Source of the DNA: Bradyrhizobium sp. 138
Lineage (GTDB): Bacteria; Pseudomonadota; Alphaproteobacteria; Rhizobiales; Xanthobacteraceae
Assembly: GCF_023074075.1 (NCBI RefSeq)
Contig: NZ_JADPKT010000094.1
Coordinates: 1-64,000 of the forward strand
Direction: 5' to 3'
Length of the DNA stretch: 64,000 nt
Shown here in pieces: positions 1 to 8,847 of this stretch (position 1 is its first letter; each line of letters opens with the position of its first letter). A program made the position numbers and the translations under genes. Under the pieces are notes generated by a model that worked only from the letters and a program-made list of their open reading frames with translations, was not told the DNA's origin and ran no database searches.

Positions 1-152
1 CCGTGCCCACGATCTCTCTCGGCCGCGAAAGATACGTGGGCACGCTTCCGCCGTCGCTCTTCGAGCTATGGCGGACAAGTCGCTTTGCCCACCCTACGGA
101 CTGTGGGTATGGGTCCCGGGTCCGCGCTTACGCTTGCTCGGGACGACAGCGG
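1..152. repeat. Composite intergenic palindromic repeats (family A, plus a GGGACGAC-type repeat)
   Basis: Positions 1-99 carry inverted arms (CGTGCCCAC and GTGGGCACG) and end in TTTGCCCACCCTACGG, a signature that recurs four more times in the window. Positions about 105-152 hold a second type with GGGTCCCGG and CGGGACGACAGC arms. The element is cut by the window edge. It lies just downstream of the GGDEF/EAL gene and could act as a terminator or be a REP-like mobile relic. I see no gene in it. Confidence 0.7.
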
Positions 153-174
153 GATGTGTTGCGCCGCTTTCGCC

Positions 175-1920
175 CTACCTTCGATACCCGCTCGCGCGCG
201 AATAGCCCTGGCGGTTCTGCTGATGCGGGCGGCTCGCGACGCTCGCCCGCGCTTCGCTGGAGAGCGGCGTTGCGAGCTTCAGCTCCTCCAGGAAGATCGG
301 CCGGGAGAAGTAATAGCCCTGGGCGTAGCGGATCTTGGTCGCGGCCTGCAGATAAGCGAGCTCCTCGTAGGATTCGAGGCCTTCGGCAATCACGGTCATG
401 CCGAGCGCTTCGCTCAAGGATTCGATCGCGCGCAAAATGCCCTGGCTGCGCGGGCGCTTGTGAATGTCGGTGATGAAGGAGCGGTCGATCTTGATCTCGT
501 CGGCGGTGATGTCGGCCAGCGCCGAGAGCGAGGAATAGCCGGTGCCGAAATCGTCGATCGAGATGCCGACGCCGAGCTTGCGGAACGTCGGCAGGATCTC
601 GTCCTGGAAATGATTCTGGGCGACGAAGGCATCTTCCGTCAGCTCGATCATGAAGCGGTTGGGAAAGCCGGTCTCCTCCAGCGCCCGCGCGAAGCTGCGC
701 ATGAATTCGGAATTGCTGGCCTGCTTGGCGGCGACGTTGATGCTGATGGTGGCTTCCGCGCCGAACGTCTCGTTGATCAGGTCGATCGACTTGACGATCT
801 CGGCGAGGACGAGGTGAGTCAGCTCGTCGATCAGGCCGAGCTCGCTGGCGAGATTGATGAACGAGCCGGGTGCCTGAATCACGCCTTCGTCGTCGCGCAG
901 GCGCACCAATGCCTCGATGCCCTTCACGGCGTGGGTGCGGATGTCGACCTTGGACTGGAAGGCGCAGCAGAAGCGCTTTTCCAGTATGGCGAGCCGCAGC
1001 GACTGCTCGACCTTCATCCGCGCCTGCGCCTCGCGCTCCATGCTGGAATCGAAGAAGGCGGCCGATCCCTTGCCGCCGTTCTTGATGCGGTACATCGCGA
1101 CGTCGGCGTTCTGGCGCAGCGTCTCGAAGCTGCTTCCGTGATCGGGATAGAGGCTGATGCCGACCGAGGTGGAGGCGAAGACTTCCGAATTGTCGATGAA
1201 GAACGGCGCGGTCAGCCGCTCCAGCGTCGACTGCATGAATTCGGCGACCTCGTCCTGGCTCTGGATCGGCGACAGCAGCAGCAGGAATTCGTCGCCGGAG
1301 ATGCGCGACAGCATATCGGAATCACGCAGGTCGCGACCGAGCCGCTTCGACAGCTCGACCAGCAGCGCATCGCCGACGGCATGGCCATAATAGTCGTTGA
1401 TGTGCTTGAAATTGTCGACGTCGAGAAAGGCCAGCGCGAAGCGCTCGCCGCCGCGCTTCTCCGCAAGCAGACTATTGGCGCGATGTTCGATCACGCGCCG
1501 CGAGGGCAGTCCGGTCAACTCGTCGAAATAGGCCGACCGGAATAGCTGGTCCTCGAAATTCTTCTGCTCGGTGATGTCGGAGGACGCCGAGATCAGGAGC
1601 TCGCGTCCGGCGAGGCGAACGGGACGATGGGTGGTGAGCAGCACCTGGCGTGCGGTGCCGCCGTGCAGCGCCTCCTCGGTGACGACAGGCTGGCCGGCGC
1701 TCAGAGCCTTGCGGCAGGCTTCGCGGCGCGGCGCCAGATCGGGTGAGGGTCGGCTGCCGTCCATGCCGAGCTGCGCGGCCGCGGCGTCGTTAACCAGCAG
1801 AAGCTCGCCATGCGCGTCCTGCACGGTCAGGCCGGCCGGCAGCATTCTAACGATTTCCTTGAGAAAACCGAGCTCGGCTTCACTCGCGCCGGAATATCTG
1901 TTGTCGTTCATAGACGTCAT
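175..1920 (-). CDS. PAS-GGDEF-EAL cyclic-di-GMP signalling protein
   Basis: A 581-residue protein that probably both makes and degrades c-di-GMP. A PAS-like sensor spans about residues 20-115. A GGDEF domain follows (about 130-290) with the active-site variant SGDEF near 208-212. An inhibitory RxxD site (RDSD) lies exactly five residues before that motif. The EAL domain (about 310-560) keeps EALVR, the DDFGTGYSS loop, KIDRSFI and AEGLE, so phosphodiesterase activity looks intact. No membrane segment is evident, so it is probably cytosolic. The ATG at 1920 is chosen; a second ATG three codons in is possible and neither has a strong ribosome site. It lies downstream of a histidine kinase on the same strand across a 200-bp gap. 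Domain call firm; net activity and input signal unknown. Confidence 0.93.
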   Translation of the reverse strand: MTSMNDNRYSGASEAELGFLKEIVRMLPAGLTVQDAHGELLLVNDAAAAQLGMDGSRPSPDLAPRREACRKALSAGQPVVTEEALHGGTARQVLLTTHRPVRLAGRELLISASSDITEQKNFEDQLFRSAYFDELTGLPSRRVIEHRANSLLAEKRGGERFALAFLDVDNFKHINDYYGHAVGDALLVELSKRLGRDLRDSDMLSRISGDEFLLLLSPIQSQDEVAEFMQSTLERLTAPFFIDNSEVFASTSVGISLYPDHGSSFETLRQNADVAMYRIKNGGKGSAAFFDSSMEREAQARMKVEQSLRLAILEKRFCCAFQSKVDIRTHAVKGIEALVRLRDDEGVIQAPGSFINLASELGLIDELTHLVLAEIVKSIDLINETFGAEATISINVAAKQASNSEFMRSFARALEETGFPNRFMIELTEDAFVAQNHFQDEILPTFRKLGVGISIDDFGTGYSSLSALADITADEIKIDRSFITDIHKRPRSQGILRAIESLSEALGMTVIAEGLESYEELAYLQAATKIRYAQGYYFSRPIFLEELKLATPLSSEARASVASRPHQQNRQGYSRASGYRR

Positions 1921-2121
1921 GAATCTTGTTGTTTCAGCGCGTTTTGCAATGGACGCGATCTTGCGTGGTTCCCTCTTAAGTTTGGTTAAGGGGTCCGGAG
2001 AAATACGGTGGTGTTTGGAGAAAACTTGCGGCGATGCGACGCGCTGGCGATCGTCATTAACAGAGGGTCAACAGCGCATGCGAAACTGCAGGGGGGCGCG
2101 GGTGCGCTTTGGCGCGCGACG

Positions 2122-3087
2122 CTATTCGCTTCGCGGGATTCGGCACTGCATGATGCAATGCAGCCCGGTCTTCAAATAAGAGATCTCGGTTTTGCCATCG
2201 AAGGCCGACAGTGCCGATTTCAGCAGCTTGGTGCCGAAGCCCGGCTCGGACACCTTGTCCACGCTCGGCCCCTCGGTTTCGTCCCAGGTGATGGTCAGGC
2301 GGTCGTCGCTGACGGTCCACGACACCTGTAAGAGGCCACGAGGCGCGGAGAACGCGCCATATTTGCCTGCGTTGGTGGCGAGCTCGTGAAACATCAATGA
2401 CAGCGTGACCGCGAGCTTCGCCGGCAGGAACAGTCGTTCGCCGTTGAGCGTGAAGCGGACATGGCCGTAGGGGCCGAGCTCCGCGATCAGGAGATCGCGG
2501 ATGTCGCAGCCGGCCTTGTCGATCCGCGAGATCAAATCGTCGGTCGCCGCCAGCGAGCGCAACCGCGGATCGACCCGGGCCCAGACCTGCGGCTGGTCAT
2601 GCAGCACCTGGTGCACCACGGCATGCACCGTCGACAGCTTGTTCTTCAGCCGGTGCTGGAGCTCGTCGACCAGCAGCTTGCGATAGTCCTCTTCCTCGAT
2701 CAGGCGCTTGGAGATCCGGCGCTGCTCCGCCAGCAAGGTGCGATAGTGCTCGACGCCCCAGATGGTGAGCGCACAGACCGCCCAATAGAGTGTGAGCAGA
2801 GCAAACCGCGCGCGATCGGCAAAGGCATCGCCGAAATTCACGACCACGCCGAGCACGCCGCCGATCAGCGCCGTCACGATTCCGATCCGGAAGCCTCCGA
2901 ACGCGGCGGCAAAGAACACGGCCGGAAAGTAGGGGGTGAAGTAAACGTCGGGCCGCACATGCGCGAGACCCCAGCGCGCCAGCGTCGCAACCAGCAGGCA
3001 GGCCACCGCAAACGTAATACTCAAGCCGAGCGATGGCGGCGCCGTACCCTGCCAACCCCTGCGGAATTCGTCGATCAGCTTCCCCAT
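2122..3087 (-). CDS. Membrane-anchored HWE/HisKA_2-type sensor histidine kinase
   Basis: A 321-residue kinase. The N-terminal ~110 residues hold several hydrophobic helices resembling the DUF4118/KdpD-like sensor region (motif YFTPYFPAVFFAAAFGG). The phospho-acceptor helix follows with DELQHRLKNKLSTVHAVVHQ, the HisKA_2/HWE signature in which His is followed by RLKN. The ATPase domain has an N box (FHELATNAGKYGAF) and a GFGTKLL box near the C-terminus. No response regulator is adjacent, so it is an orphan kinase. It is transcribed away from the SDR gene across a 179-bp divergent gap. Family call firm; stimulus and partner unknown. Confidence 0.9.
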   Translation of the reverse strand: MGKLIDEFRRGWQGTAPPSLGLSITFAVACLLVATLARWGLAHVRPDVYFTPYFPAVFFAAAFGGFRIGIVTALIGGVLGVVVNFGDAFADRARFALLTLYWAVCALTIWGVEHYRTLLAEQRRISKRLIEEEDYRKLLVDELQHRLKNKLSTVHAVVHQVLHDQPQVWARVDPRLRSLAATDDLISRIDKAGCDIRDLLIAELGPYGHVRFTLNGERLFLPAKLAVTLSLMFHELATNAGKYGAFSAPRGLLQVSWTVSDDRLTITWDETEGPSVDKVSEPGFGTKLLKSALSAFDGKTEISYLKTGLHCIMQCRIPRSE

Positions 3088-3266
3088 GCGCAGCCCAGTT
3101 GCGATAGGCGTCCGAAAATCGAGCGACCCGTAAGGATGTTACGCATCCCGTCCGCACAAGCATAGCTTGCCTTGGCGGAGGCAGGCAGGGATAGTGGCCA
3201 CTGCTGCGATGGCAGCGGCCGATGTTCGCCATTTGGCATCAAATCGTTCGAAAACAGGAACATTCC

Positions 3267-4106
3267 ATGGGCAGGCTGGACGGCAAGGTTGCGGTGATCA
3301 CGGGGGCGACGAGCGGGATCGGATTGCGCACTGCGGAAGTCTTCGTTGCCGAAGGTGCCAAAATTGTGATCGCGGGCCGGCGTGCACCGGAAGGCGAGGC
3401 GCTGGCGAAGCAGCTCGGGGAGAGTTGCATCTTCCGTCAGACCGACGTCACGGTCGAAGCGCAGATGCAGGCGCTGATCGCGCTGGCCGTGGACAAGTTC
3501 GGCCGGATCGACTGCCTGTTCAACAATGCCGGCGGTCCGGCGCAGACCGGTGGCATCGAGGGTCTCGAGGTCGAGCGGTTCGACGCGGCAATGGCGACGC
3601 TGGTGCGCAGCGTCATGCTCGGCATGAAGCACGCCGCGCCCTACATGAAGAAGCAAGGGAGCGGCAGCATCATCAACAATGGCAGCATTGCCGGACGCCT
3701 CGCCGGGTTCTCGTCCTCGATGGTCTACAGCGCGGCCAAGGCGGCGGTGATTCATCTCACCAAATGCGTGGCGATGGAGCTCGGCGAGTCCAATGTTCGC
3801 GTCAACGCGATTTCGCCCGGCGCAATCGCGACAGGCATTTTCGGCAAGGCGCTCGGGCTCTCGACCGACGCCGCGGAGAAGACGCCGGCGGTGATGCGCG
3901 AGGTCTACAAGACCGCGCAGCCGATCCCGCGTGCCGGCCTGCCCGATGACATCGCCCACGCCGCGGTGTTCCTGGCCAGCGACGAATCCAGCTTCATCAA
4001 CGGCCACGACCTCGTCGTCGACGGCGCCATGACCGGCGGCCGCAATTGGAGCCAGCAGCAGCAGGGCTATGTGGCCTTGCGCAAGGCGTTCGATCAGGGG
4101 GCGTAG
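3267..4106 (+). CDS. Short-chain dehydrogenase/reductase (SDR)
   Basis: A 279-residue classical SDR oxidoreductase. The Rossmann cofactor motif TGATSGIG is near residue 12, NNAGG near 90, the catalytic Ser lies in the SSSMVYSAAK stretch and YxxxK is YSAAK. The C-terminus (SFINGHDLVVDGAMTGG) is typical of the family, with an extra ~25-residue Gln-containing tail. The ATG at 3267 is preceded by ACAGGAA; an upstream in-frame ATG at 3222 would add 15 residues unlike the family. It is divergent from the histidine kinase and convergent with the P450. The substrate cannot be read from sequence; a small alcohol or ketone is likely. Confidence 0.92.
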   Translation: MGRLDGKVAVITGATSGIGLRTAEVFVAEGAKIVIAGRRAPEGEALAKQLGESCIFRQTDVTVEAQMQALIALAVDKFGRIDCLFNNAGGPAQTGGIEGLEVERFDAAMATLVRSVMLGMKHAAPYMKKQGSGSIINNGSIAGRLAGFSSSMVYSAAKAAVIHLTKCVAMELGESNVRVNAISPGAIATGIFGKALGLSTDAAEKTPAVMREVYKTAQPIPRAGLPDDIAHAAVFLASDESSFINGHDLVVDGAMTGGRNWSQQQQGYVALRKAFDQGA

Positions 4107-4120
4107 GGGCTCGGGGGACG

Positions 4121-4266
4121 GTGCCGTAGGATGGGTTAGACGGCGGCTGCGCCAAGCGCAGTCGCCGGCGTAACCCACCACTTCTCTATCCAAGCGGAAA
4201 GCAAAGAGGTGGGTTACGCCTAGCGGACTGCGCTTCGCGCAGCCGCAAGGCTAACCCACGCTACGG
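4121..4266. repeat. Intergenic palindromic repeat, family B (AACCCACC variant)
   Basis: The element begins GTGCCGTAGGATGGGTTAG and ends GGCTAACCCACGCTACGG. An internal inverted pair of GTAACCCACC and GGTGGGTTAC forms a long stem, with nested GCGCTTCGCGC hairpins. A close relative lies at 25451-25568, and the ends resemble family A with GGGTTA replacing GGGCAA. It sits between the convergent SDR and P450 genes, where it may terminate both. Confidence 0.8.
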
Positions 4267-4274
4267 GAGCGGTG

Positions 4275-5651
4275 CTAGACCGCCTTCACCCTGACCTTCA
4301 GCCCATCCCGCGGCTTCGGGATCGGCCACATCTGCCAGTCCGGCTTGTAGCCGGGCTCCAGCGACACCTCGAGGTTCTGCAAAAAGTGCCGCGCGAAGCA
4401 TTTCGCCTGCATGTAGGCGAAGTGCAGGCCGAGGCACATATGCGCGCCGCCGCCGAACGGGACGAAGGCGAAGCGGTGGCGGCCACGCTGCGCCTCCTCG
4501 GTGAAGCGCAAGGGATCGAAGCGGTCCGGCTCCGGCCAGATGTCCTTCATGTGATGGGTATAGAGCGGATTGACGCCGACTGCCGTGCCGGCGGGAATGG
4601 TAAAGCCCTTGAACGTGAAATCGCGCATGGCGCGGCGCGGCATCGAGGGCACCGGCGGCTTGATCCGCAGCGCCTCCTTGAACGCCATCTCGGACAGCGG
4701 CATCTTTTCGAGATCGTCGAAGCTACTCGGCGCATCCGCCGCCAGTCCGAGCGCGAGAACCTCCGCGCGCAGCCTGTCCTGCCAGTCCGGATTGGCGGCG
4801 AGCTCGCCGATGAAGGAGGTCAGCGACGAGGTCAGCGTGTCGTGCGCCGCCATCATCAGGAAACTCATGTGGTCGATGATGTCCTGCTCGGACAGCAGCG
4901 CGCCGTCCTCATGGGTGGCGCGGCAGAGCTGCGAGAACAGATCATCGCTGCCGTGGTTGCCGCGTCGCAGCGGGATCTGCTCGCGGAAATAGGCGACGAT
5001 GCGCTTGCGCCCCGCAACGCCACGCGCCATCTGGGTGCCGGGCAGGGGGCGGCGGATCGGGGCGACGGCAGCCGCGACCATGTCGACGAAGGCGCGGTTG
5101 ATCTCGTCCACCTCCGGTCCGATGTCGGCGCCGAGGAAGGAGGCCGCGGCGAGATCGAGCGTGAGCTGCTTCATCGCCGGGTAGAGCTGCATTTCGCCGG
5201 GCTTGGCCTTCCACTGCGCGACCCGCGCGGAGATGCCGCGGTCGAGATCAGCCAAATAGGACTTCATCGGCCCTGATTTGAACGCGACCGACAGCGCCTT
5301 GCGGTGCAGCCGGTGCTCGTCGAAATCGAGCAGCATCAACCCACGCGGAAACAACAGGCCGAGCACCTTGTTCCAGCCATGGGTCGACGAGAACAGCTTT
5401 TGCTGGTCGAACATCACGAGCTCGTTGGCCTCGGGCCCGAGCAGCACGACATTGGTCTCACCGAACACATGGGTGCGGTAGACCGGGCCGTATTTGGCGC
5501 CGTTCGCCTCGATATGGCCCTTGGGATCGGCCAGCACCTGCAGGGTCTTGCCGATGATCGGCCAGCCTTCGTCGCCGGGAATATGCGTCAGGGCATTGCG
5601 TTTGGGCGCGGTGAAGGCGGGCGCCGTTGCGGCCACATTCTGCATCGACAT
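4275..5651 (-). CDS. Cytochrome P450
   Basis: A 458-residue heme-thiolate monooxygenase. The heme-binding loop reads FGGGAHMCLG, with Cys as axial ligand. The ExxR motif is EALR in the K helix, and the oxygen-activating I helix contains MMAAHDTLTSS, with the usual acid-alcohol pair represented by D and T. No membrane anchor is seen, so it is a soluble bacterial P450 needing separate redox partners, none of which lie next to it. The start is ATG at 5651 (MSMQNVAA); the frame extends upstream but that part lies within the spacer and the neighbouring gene. It sits 104 bp downstream of the LLM monooxygenase on the same strand, so the two may be co-transcribed. The substrate is unknown; the overall look is of the lipid/terpenoid-type bacterial P450s. 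Confidence 0.93.
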   Translation of the reverse strand: MSMQNVAATAPAFTAPKRNALTHIPGDEGWPIIGKTLQVLADPKGHIEANGAKYGPVYRTHVFGETNVVLLGPEANELVMFDQQKLFSSTHGWNKVLGLLFPRGLMLLDFDEHRLHRKALSVAFKSGPMKSYLADLDRGISARVAQWKAKPGEMQLYPAMKQLTLDLAAASFLGADIGPEVDEINRAFVDMVAAAVAPIRRPLPGTQMARGVAGRKRIVAYFREQIPLRRGNHGSDDLFSQLCRATHEDGALLSEQDIIDHMSFLMMAAHDTLTSSLTSFIGELAANPDWQDRLRAEVLALGLAADAPSSFDDLEKMPLSEMAFKEALRIKPPVPSMPRRAMRDFTFKGFTIPAGTAVGVNPLYTHHMKDIWPEPDRFDPLRFTEEAQRGRHRFAFVPFGGGAHMCLGLHFAYMQAKCFARHFLQNLEVSLEPGYKPDWQMWPIPKPRDGLKVRVKAV

Positions 5652-5755
5652 GACGATTGCTCCGGTTGGCAAGCTCCGCCAGCGTAGCACAATCCGGGCA
5701 CCGTGATGCGGCGGTTGCTGGCGCAAATTACCATAGACGACGAGTGGAGTGTGTC

Positions 5756-6991
5756 CTACCGCTTCGCCGCCTCTTTCTGCAGATCCGGGGCGTTGACGGC
5801 GGGGATGGCGCCGCGGCCGGGGCCGGTCACCTTCAGCGCCTCGGCGGCCTTCTCGTTCTCCATGATTTTGGCCATCACCGCCTGGCCTGCGCGCTCGAAG
5901 ATCGCGCGGTTCTCGATCACGAATTTCTGCGACCTTCGTAAGGAATCGATATAGCCGTTGATCTCGGGCACGACATAGCGCGCCACCATGTCCCAGCTCC
6001 GGCGCGTGTTCTCCGGATTGGCCCAATCGTGCACGAAACCGATGATGGCGCCGACGCCGCCGGAGACCTGCATCACGTTCTTGATGGTTTTGACGAGATC
6101 GTCGGGCGTGCCGATGGTGGATGCCGCGCCCTCGACGAAGGCGGTCTTGTCCACGGCCTCGTCGGGCGAGGAGAATGCCGTGAGGCCCGGCCGCTGCAGC
6201 GTCCCGACATTATACTCGTTGTGCCACCGCATCAGCCCGGCGCCGGCCTCGCGGCGGGCTTGTTCACGCGTTTCGGCGATGTGAAAGGTCAGCAGCACGC
6301 GCCAGTCGGCGCGGCTGACGGTGGTGCCGTGCTTCTTGGCGGCGTCCTCGGCGAACTGCCATTGCTGCTGCAGCGACATCAGCCCCTGCGTCGTCATCGA
6401 ACCCAGCGAGATGATCCCGATGCCGTATTTGCCGGCGAGCGTCATGCCGGAGGGCGAGATCTGCGAGGCCACCACGAACGGCATCTGTTCCTGCAGCGGC
6501 AGGATCTGCAGCGCGGCATCGTTCATGGTGAACCAGTCGCTCCTGGCACTGACGCGCTCGCCGTTGAAGAGCCGGCGGATGATGCCGATCGCCTCGTCCT
6601 GACGGTCGCGCTGCGTCATCGGGTCGATGCCGAGCGTGTGTGCGTCGGAGGCGAGCGCGCCGGGGCCGGAGCCGAAGATGGCGCGGCCGCCGGTCATGTG
6701 GTCGAGCTGCACCATGCGCTGGGCGACGTTGTAGGGATGGTGATAGGGCAGCGACACCACGCCGGTACCGAGCTTGATCCGCTTGGTGCGCTCGCCGGCA
6801 GCAGCCAGGAACATCTCGGGCGAGGCGATCATCTCCCAGCCGGAAGAGTGATGCTCGCCGCACCAGAACTCGTCATAGCCGAGCGCATCTAACTGCTCGA
6901 CCAGGTCGAGATCGCGCCGGAACTGCAGCATCGGATGCTCCCCGATCGGGTGATGCGGGGCAAGAAAGGCTCCGAACTTCAGGCGCGCCAT
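5756..6991 (-). CDS. LLM-class flavin-dependent monooxygenase
   Basis: A 411-residue bacterial-luciferase-like TIM-barrel oxidoreductase using reduced flavin. Family landmarks are the N-terminal MARLKFGAFLAP, YDEFWCGEHHSSGWEM, the TKRIKLGTGV strand, PYHHPYNVAQRMVQLDHMTGGRAIFGSGPG and FVHDWANPENT near the C-terminus. It belongs to the long-chain hydrocarbon or luciferase-like subgroup rather than the F420 group, judging by the EHH motif. The upstream side is a 600-bp gene-poor stretch. The gene is followed by a P450 on the same strand, suggesting two monooxygenases acting on one hydrophobic substrate; that link is inference. A flavin reductase partner is not in view. Confidence 0.9.
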   Translation of the reverse strand: MARLKFGAFLAPHHPIGEHPMLQFRRDLDLVEQLDALGYDEFWCGEHHSSGWEMIASPEMFLAAAGERTKRIKLGTGVVSLPYHHPYNVAQRMVQLDHMTGGRAIFGSGPGALASDAHTLGIDPMTQRDRQDEAIGIIRRLFNGERVSARSDWFTMNDAALQILPLQEQMPFVVASQISPSGMTLAGKYGIGIISLGSMTTQGLMSLQQQWQFAEDAAKKHGTTVSRADWRVLLTFHIAETREQARREAGAGLMRWHNEYNVGTLQRPGLTAFSSPDEAVDKTAFVEGAASTIGTPDDLVKTIKNVMQVSGGVGAIIGFVHDWANPENTRRSWDMVARYVVPEINGYIDSLRRSQKFVIENRAIFERAGQAVMAKIMENEKAAEALKVTGPGRGAIPAVNAPDLQKEAAKR

Positions 6992-7276
6992 GGCGTTCTC
7001 TCCGGCTTTGATTTTCTGTTCGTTGAGACGGTGAGGCTACGTGCCCGATGCCGCGAACGCAATCGCGCGGTGTCCCGCACGGCGGAATGCTGGCATGCGG
7101 AGAGCGAAGCGAGATGCGTCTTCTCTCTCCCCAAAGAGGCGAAGAGCACACGAATCCTAACTGCGGGGTCATCGCGATACAGCGCGATCTGAGATCATCG
7201 GCGGCGAGTTCAGAGTCATGCACGATACATCAGATCGTCACACGACAAATCGAGTCTTTCCGCCGCTGGTGGGTGC
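6992..7276. other. Gene-poor stretch upstream of the LLM monooxygenase
   Basis: I see no coding region here. It should contain the promoter of the minus-strand LLM gene. Short repeats of GATACA and ATCAGATC flavour occur around 7178-7235, including an ACGAT/ATCGT inverted pair near 7219-7235, but none is strong enough to call an operator. Confidence 0.4.
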
Positions 7277-7477
7277 TCGGCCTCCGGCATGTACGGCACC
7301 ATTGCGCAGATCGGAAATGCGGCCGGAGTGGCCGCAATCGGCGCGGCGTTCTTTGCTGTCGAAGCCTTGCAATCAGCGCGCGCAGGATTTCTGATCTCGC
7401 TCGCACTGTTTGTGACATTAATCATGATCTGCGCCGCATTCCTGGCGTGGATGCGCCGCGCCTCTGCACGAAGTTGA
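7277..7477 (+). pseudogene. C-terminal remnant of an MFS multidrug-type transporter
   Basis: About 66 codons remain open, reading ASGMYGTIAQIGNAAG, then VAAIGAAFFAVEA, then a hydrophobic helix (GFLISLALFVTLIMICAAFLAW) and a basic tail ending at a stop at 7475-7477. This matches the end of the 14-helix drug-transporter group: the helix-11 motif with TxxQIGNAxG followed by the last membrane segment. No start codon or ribosome site precedes it and nothing upstream encodes the other 12 helices. I infer a decayed gene whose 5' part has been deleted. It could alternatively be read as a 62-residue membrane peptide from the ATG at 7289. Confidence 0.65.
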
Positions 7478-7516
7478 GGCATTTGTGGTTAATGCCTGCG
7501 AATTCCGCGGGAAATC

Positions 7517-7539
7517 CCTACGATTTCGTAGGATTGACA
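7517..7539 (+). promoter_or_regulatory. Palindrome CCTACGA-TT-TCGTAGG followed by TTGACA
   Basis: A perfect 7-bp inverted repeat with a 2-base loop (7517-7532) is followed directly by a consensus -35 hexamer TTGACA at 7534-7539, about 80 bp upstream of the esterase start. No good -10 lies at the standard distance, so the promoter call is weak. The palindrome may be an operator. Confidence 0.35.
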
Positions 7540-7618
7540 GCCCACGGTCTTTTTATTTTGCAATGCAGCAACTATCTGGTTTGGCTGGACGTTGAACGTC
7601 GCCCACCAGGAATTTGCC

Positions 7619-8800
7619 GTGTCGTTAGCCAGAAATGTCGATTTGTTGAGACGTCTGCCGAGGCTGGACGGTCTGCGCTTTGCCGAGCTCGGTCGCAGCG
7701 CTGATGCGTCCAGTCCATTGGAAGAGGTCACGGGCTTCGGCGACAACCCCGGCGCCTTGCGCATGTTCTCGTTCGTGCCGACGCAGTTGCAGAAGCCGCG
7801 CGCGCTGGTCGTCGTGCTGCATGGCTGCGGGCAGACGGCAGCGGCTTACGATCTCGGCGCCGGCTGGTCGACGCTCGCGAAGCACTACGGCTTCGCACTG
7901 TTGATGCCGGAGCAGCAGCGCATCAACAACGGCAACACCTGCTTCAACTGGTTCAATCCGGAAGACACGGTGAGGGGCAGCGGCGAGGCGCAGTCGGTCC
8001 GCGAGATGGTCGCGCACATGGTCACGGCGCATCGCATCGATCCCAGGCGCGTCTTCATCACCGGTCTGTCCGCCGGCGGCGGCATGACCTCGGTGATGCT
8101 CGCGACCTATCCGGAAGTCTTCGCGGCCGGCGCGGTCATTGCCGGACTGCCCTATGGCATCGCCTCGAATTTGCGCGAAGCGCTGGACGGGATGTTTCAC
8201 TCGCCGGCGCGTCCGGCGCGCGAACTCGGCGATCTCGTGCGCAACGCCTCCGACTATCGGGGCCCCTGGCCGAAAATGTCGGTGTGGCACGGCAGCGCCG
8301 ACCGCACCGTCAATCCCGGCAACGCCAACGAGATCGTCAAGCAGTGGCTCGATCTGCACGATCTGCCGGACGTGCCGATGGCGGAGACCAATGTCGACGG
8401 CTATCCGCGCCAGGCCTGGTGGAACAAGGACGGCGAGACGCTGGTCGAATCCTACGCCATCACCGACATGGCGCACGGCACGCCGCTCGGGCTTGCCGAC
8501 AACGATCAACGCTATGGCGTCGAAGGCGCCTTCCTGATCGAGGCCGGTATCTCCTCGTCCTATCACATCGCAAAATTCTTCGGCCTCACCGACTGGATCG
8601 CGGACGCCGCCAAGGCGGAGGCCAAGGCCGCAATCAAGCCTGCAACAAAGCCGGCGCTTTCGCCCGCGCCGCATCTCGCCCGCTCGATCCGCGCCGCGGT
8701 CGCCGAACAGCCGGCCGAGCCGAAGCGCGGGGAGGCCCGTGGCTTCGATCTCGGCCAGATCATCACGCGCGCGCTGACAGCGGCGGGGTTGATGAAGTAG
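7619..8800 (+). CDS. PHB-depolymerase-family (LpqC-like) alpha/beta hydrolase
   Basis: A 393-residue esterase of the extracellular PHB depolymerase/feruloyl esterase group. The oxyanion region is LHGCGQ, the nucleophile elbow is GLSAGG (Ser near residue 151), the acid is in WHGSADRTVNP and the His in DMAHGTPL. NTCFNWFNPED is typical of the family. A Pro/Ala-rich tail of about 60 residues follows the hydrolase domain. The GTG at 7619 is chosen because AGGAA sits six bases upstream; an earlier in-frame TTG at 7592 has no ribosome site. No clear signal peptide is visible, which is odd for a depolymerase of external polymer, so the substrate may be intracellular or another ester. Confidence 0.88.
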   Translation: MSLARNVDLLRRLPRLDGLRFAELGRSADASSPLEEVTGFGDNPGALRMFSFVPTQLQKPRALVVVLHGCGQTAAAYDLGAGWSTLAKHYGFALLMPEQQRINNGNTCFNWFNPEDTVRGSGEAQSVREMVAHMVTAHRIDPRRVFITGLSAGGGMTSVMLATYPEVFAAGAVIAGLPYGIASNLREALDGMFHSPARPARELGDLVRNASDYRGPWPKMSVWHGSADRTVNPGNANEIVKQWLDLHDLPDVPMAETNVDGYPRQAWWNKDGETLVESYAITDMAHGTPLGLADNDQRYGVEGAFLIEAGISSSYHIAKFFGLTDWIADAAKAEAKAAIKPATKPALSPAPHLARSIRAAVAEQPAEPKRGEARGFDLGQIITRALTAAGLMK

Positions 8801-8847
8801 CCCCGACGTCGGCTCTGCGAACGCAGGGACGACAGCTGAGTTTGCGG

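Noticed and set aside
85-1545. A 486-residue open frame opposite the GGDEF/EAL gene
   Set aside because: It is a shadow frame with biased composition and no recognisable fold, whereas the minus-strand protein has every GGDEF and EAL motif.
7592-7618. TTG at 7592 as start of the esterase
   Set aside because: No ribosome-binding site precedes it, while GTG 7619 has AGGAA at ideal spacing.
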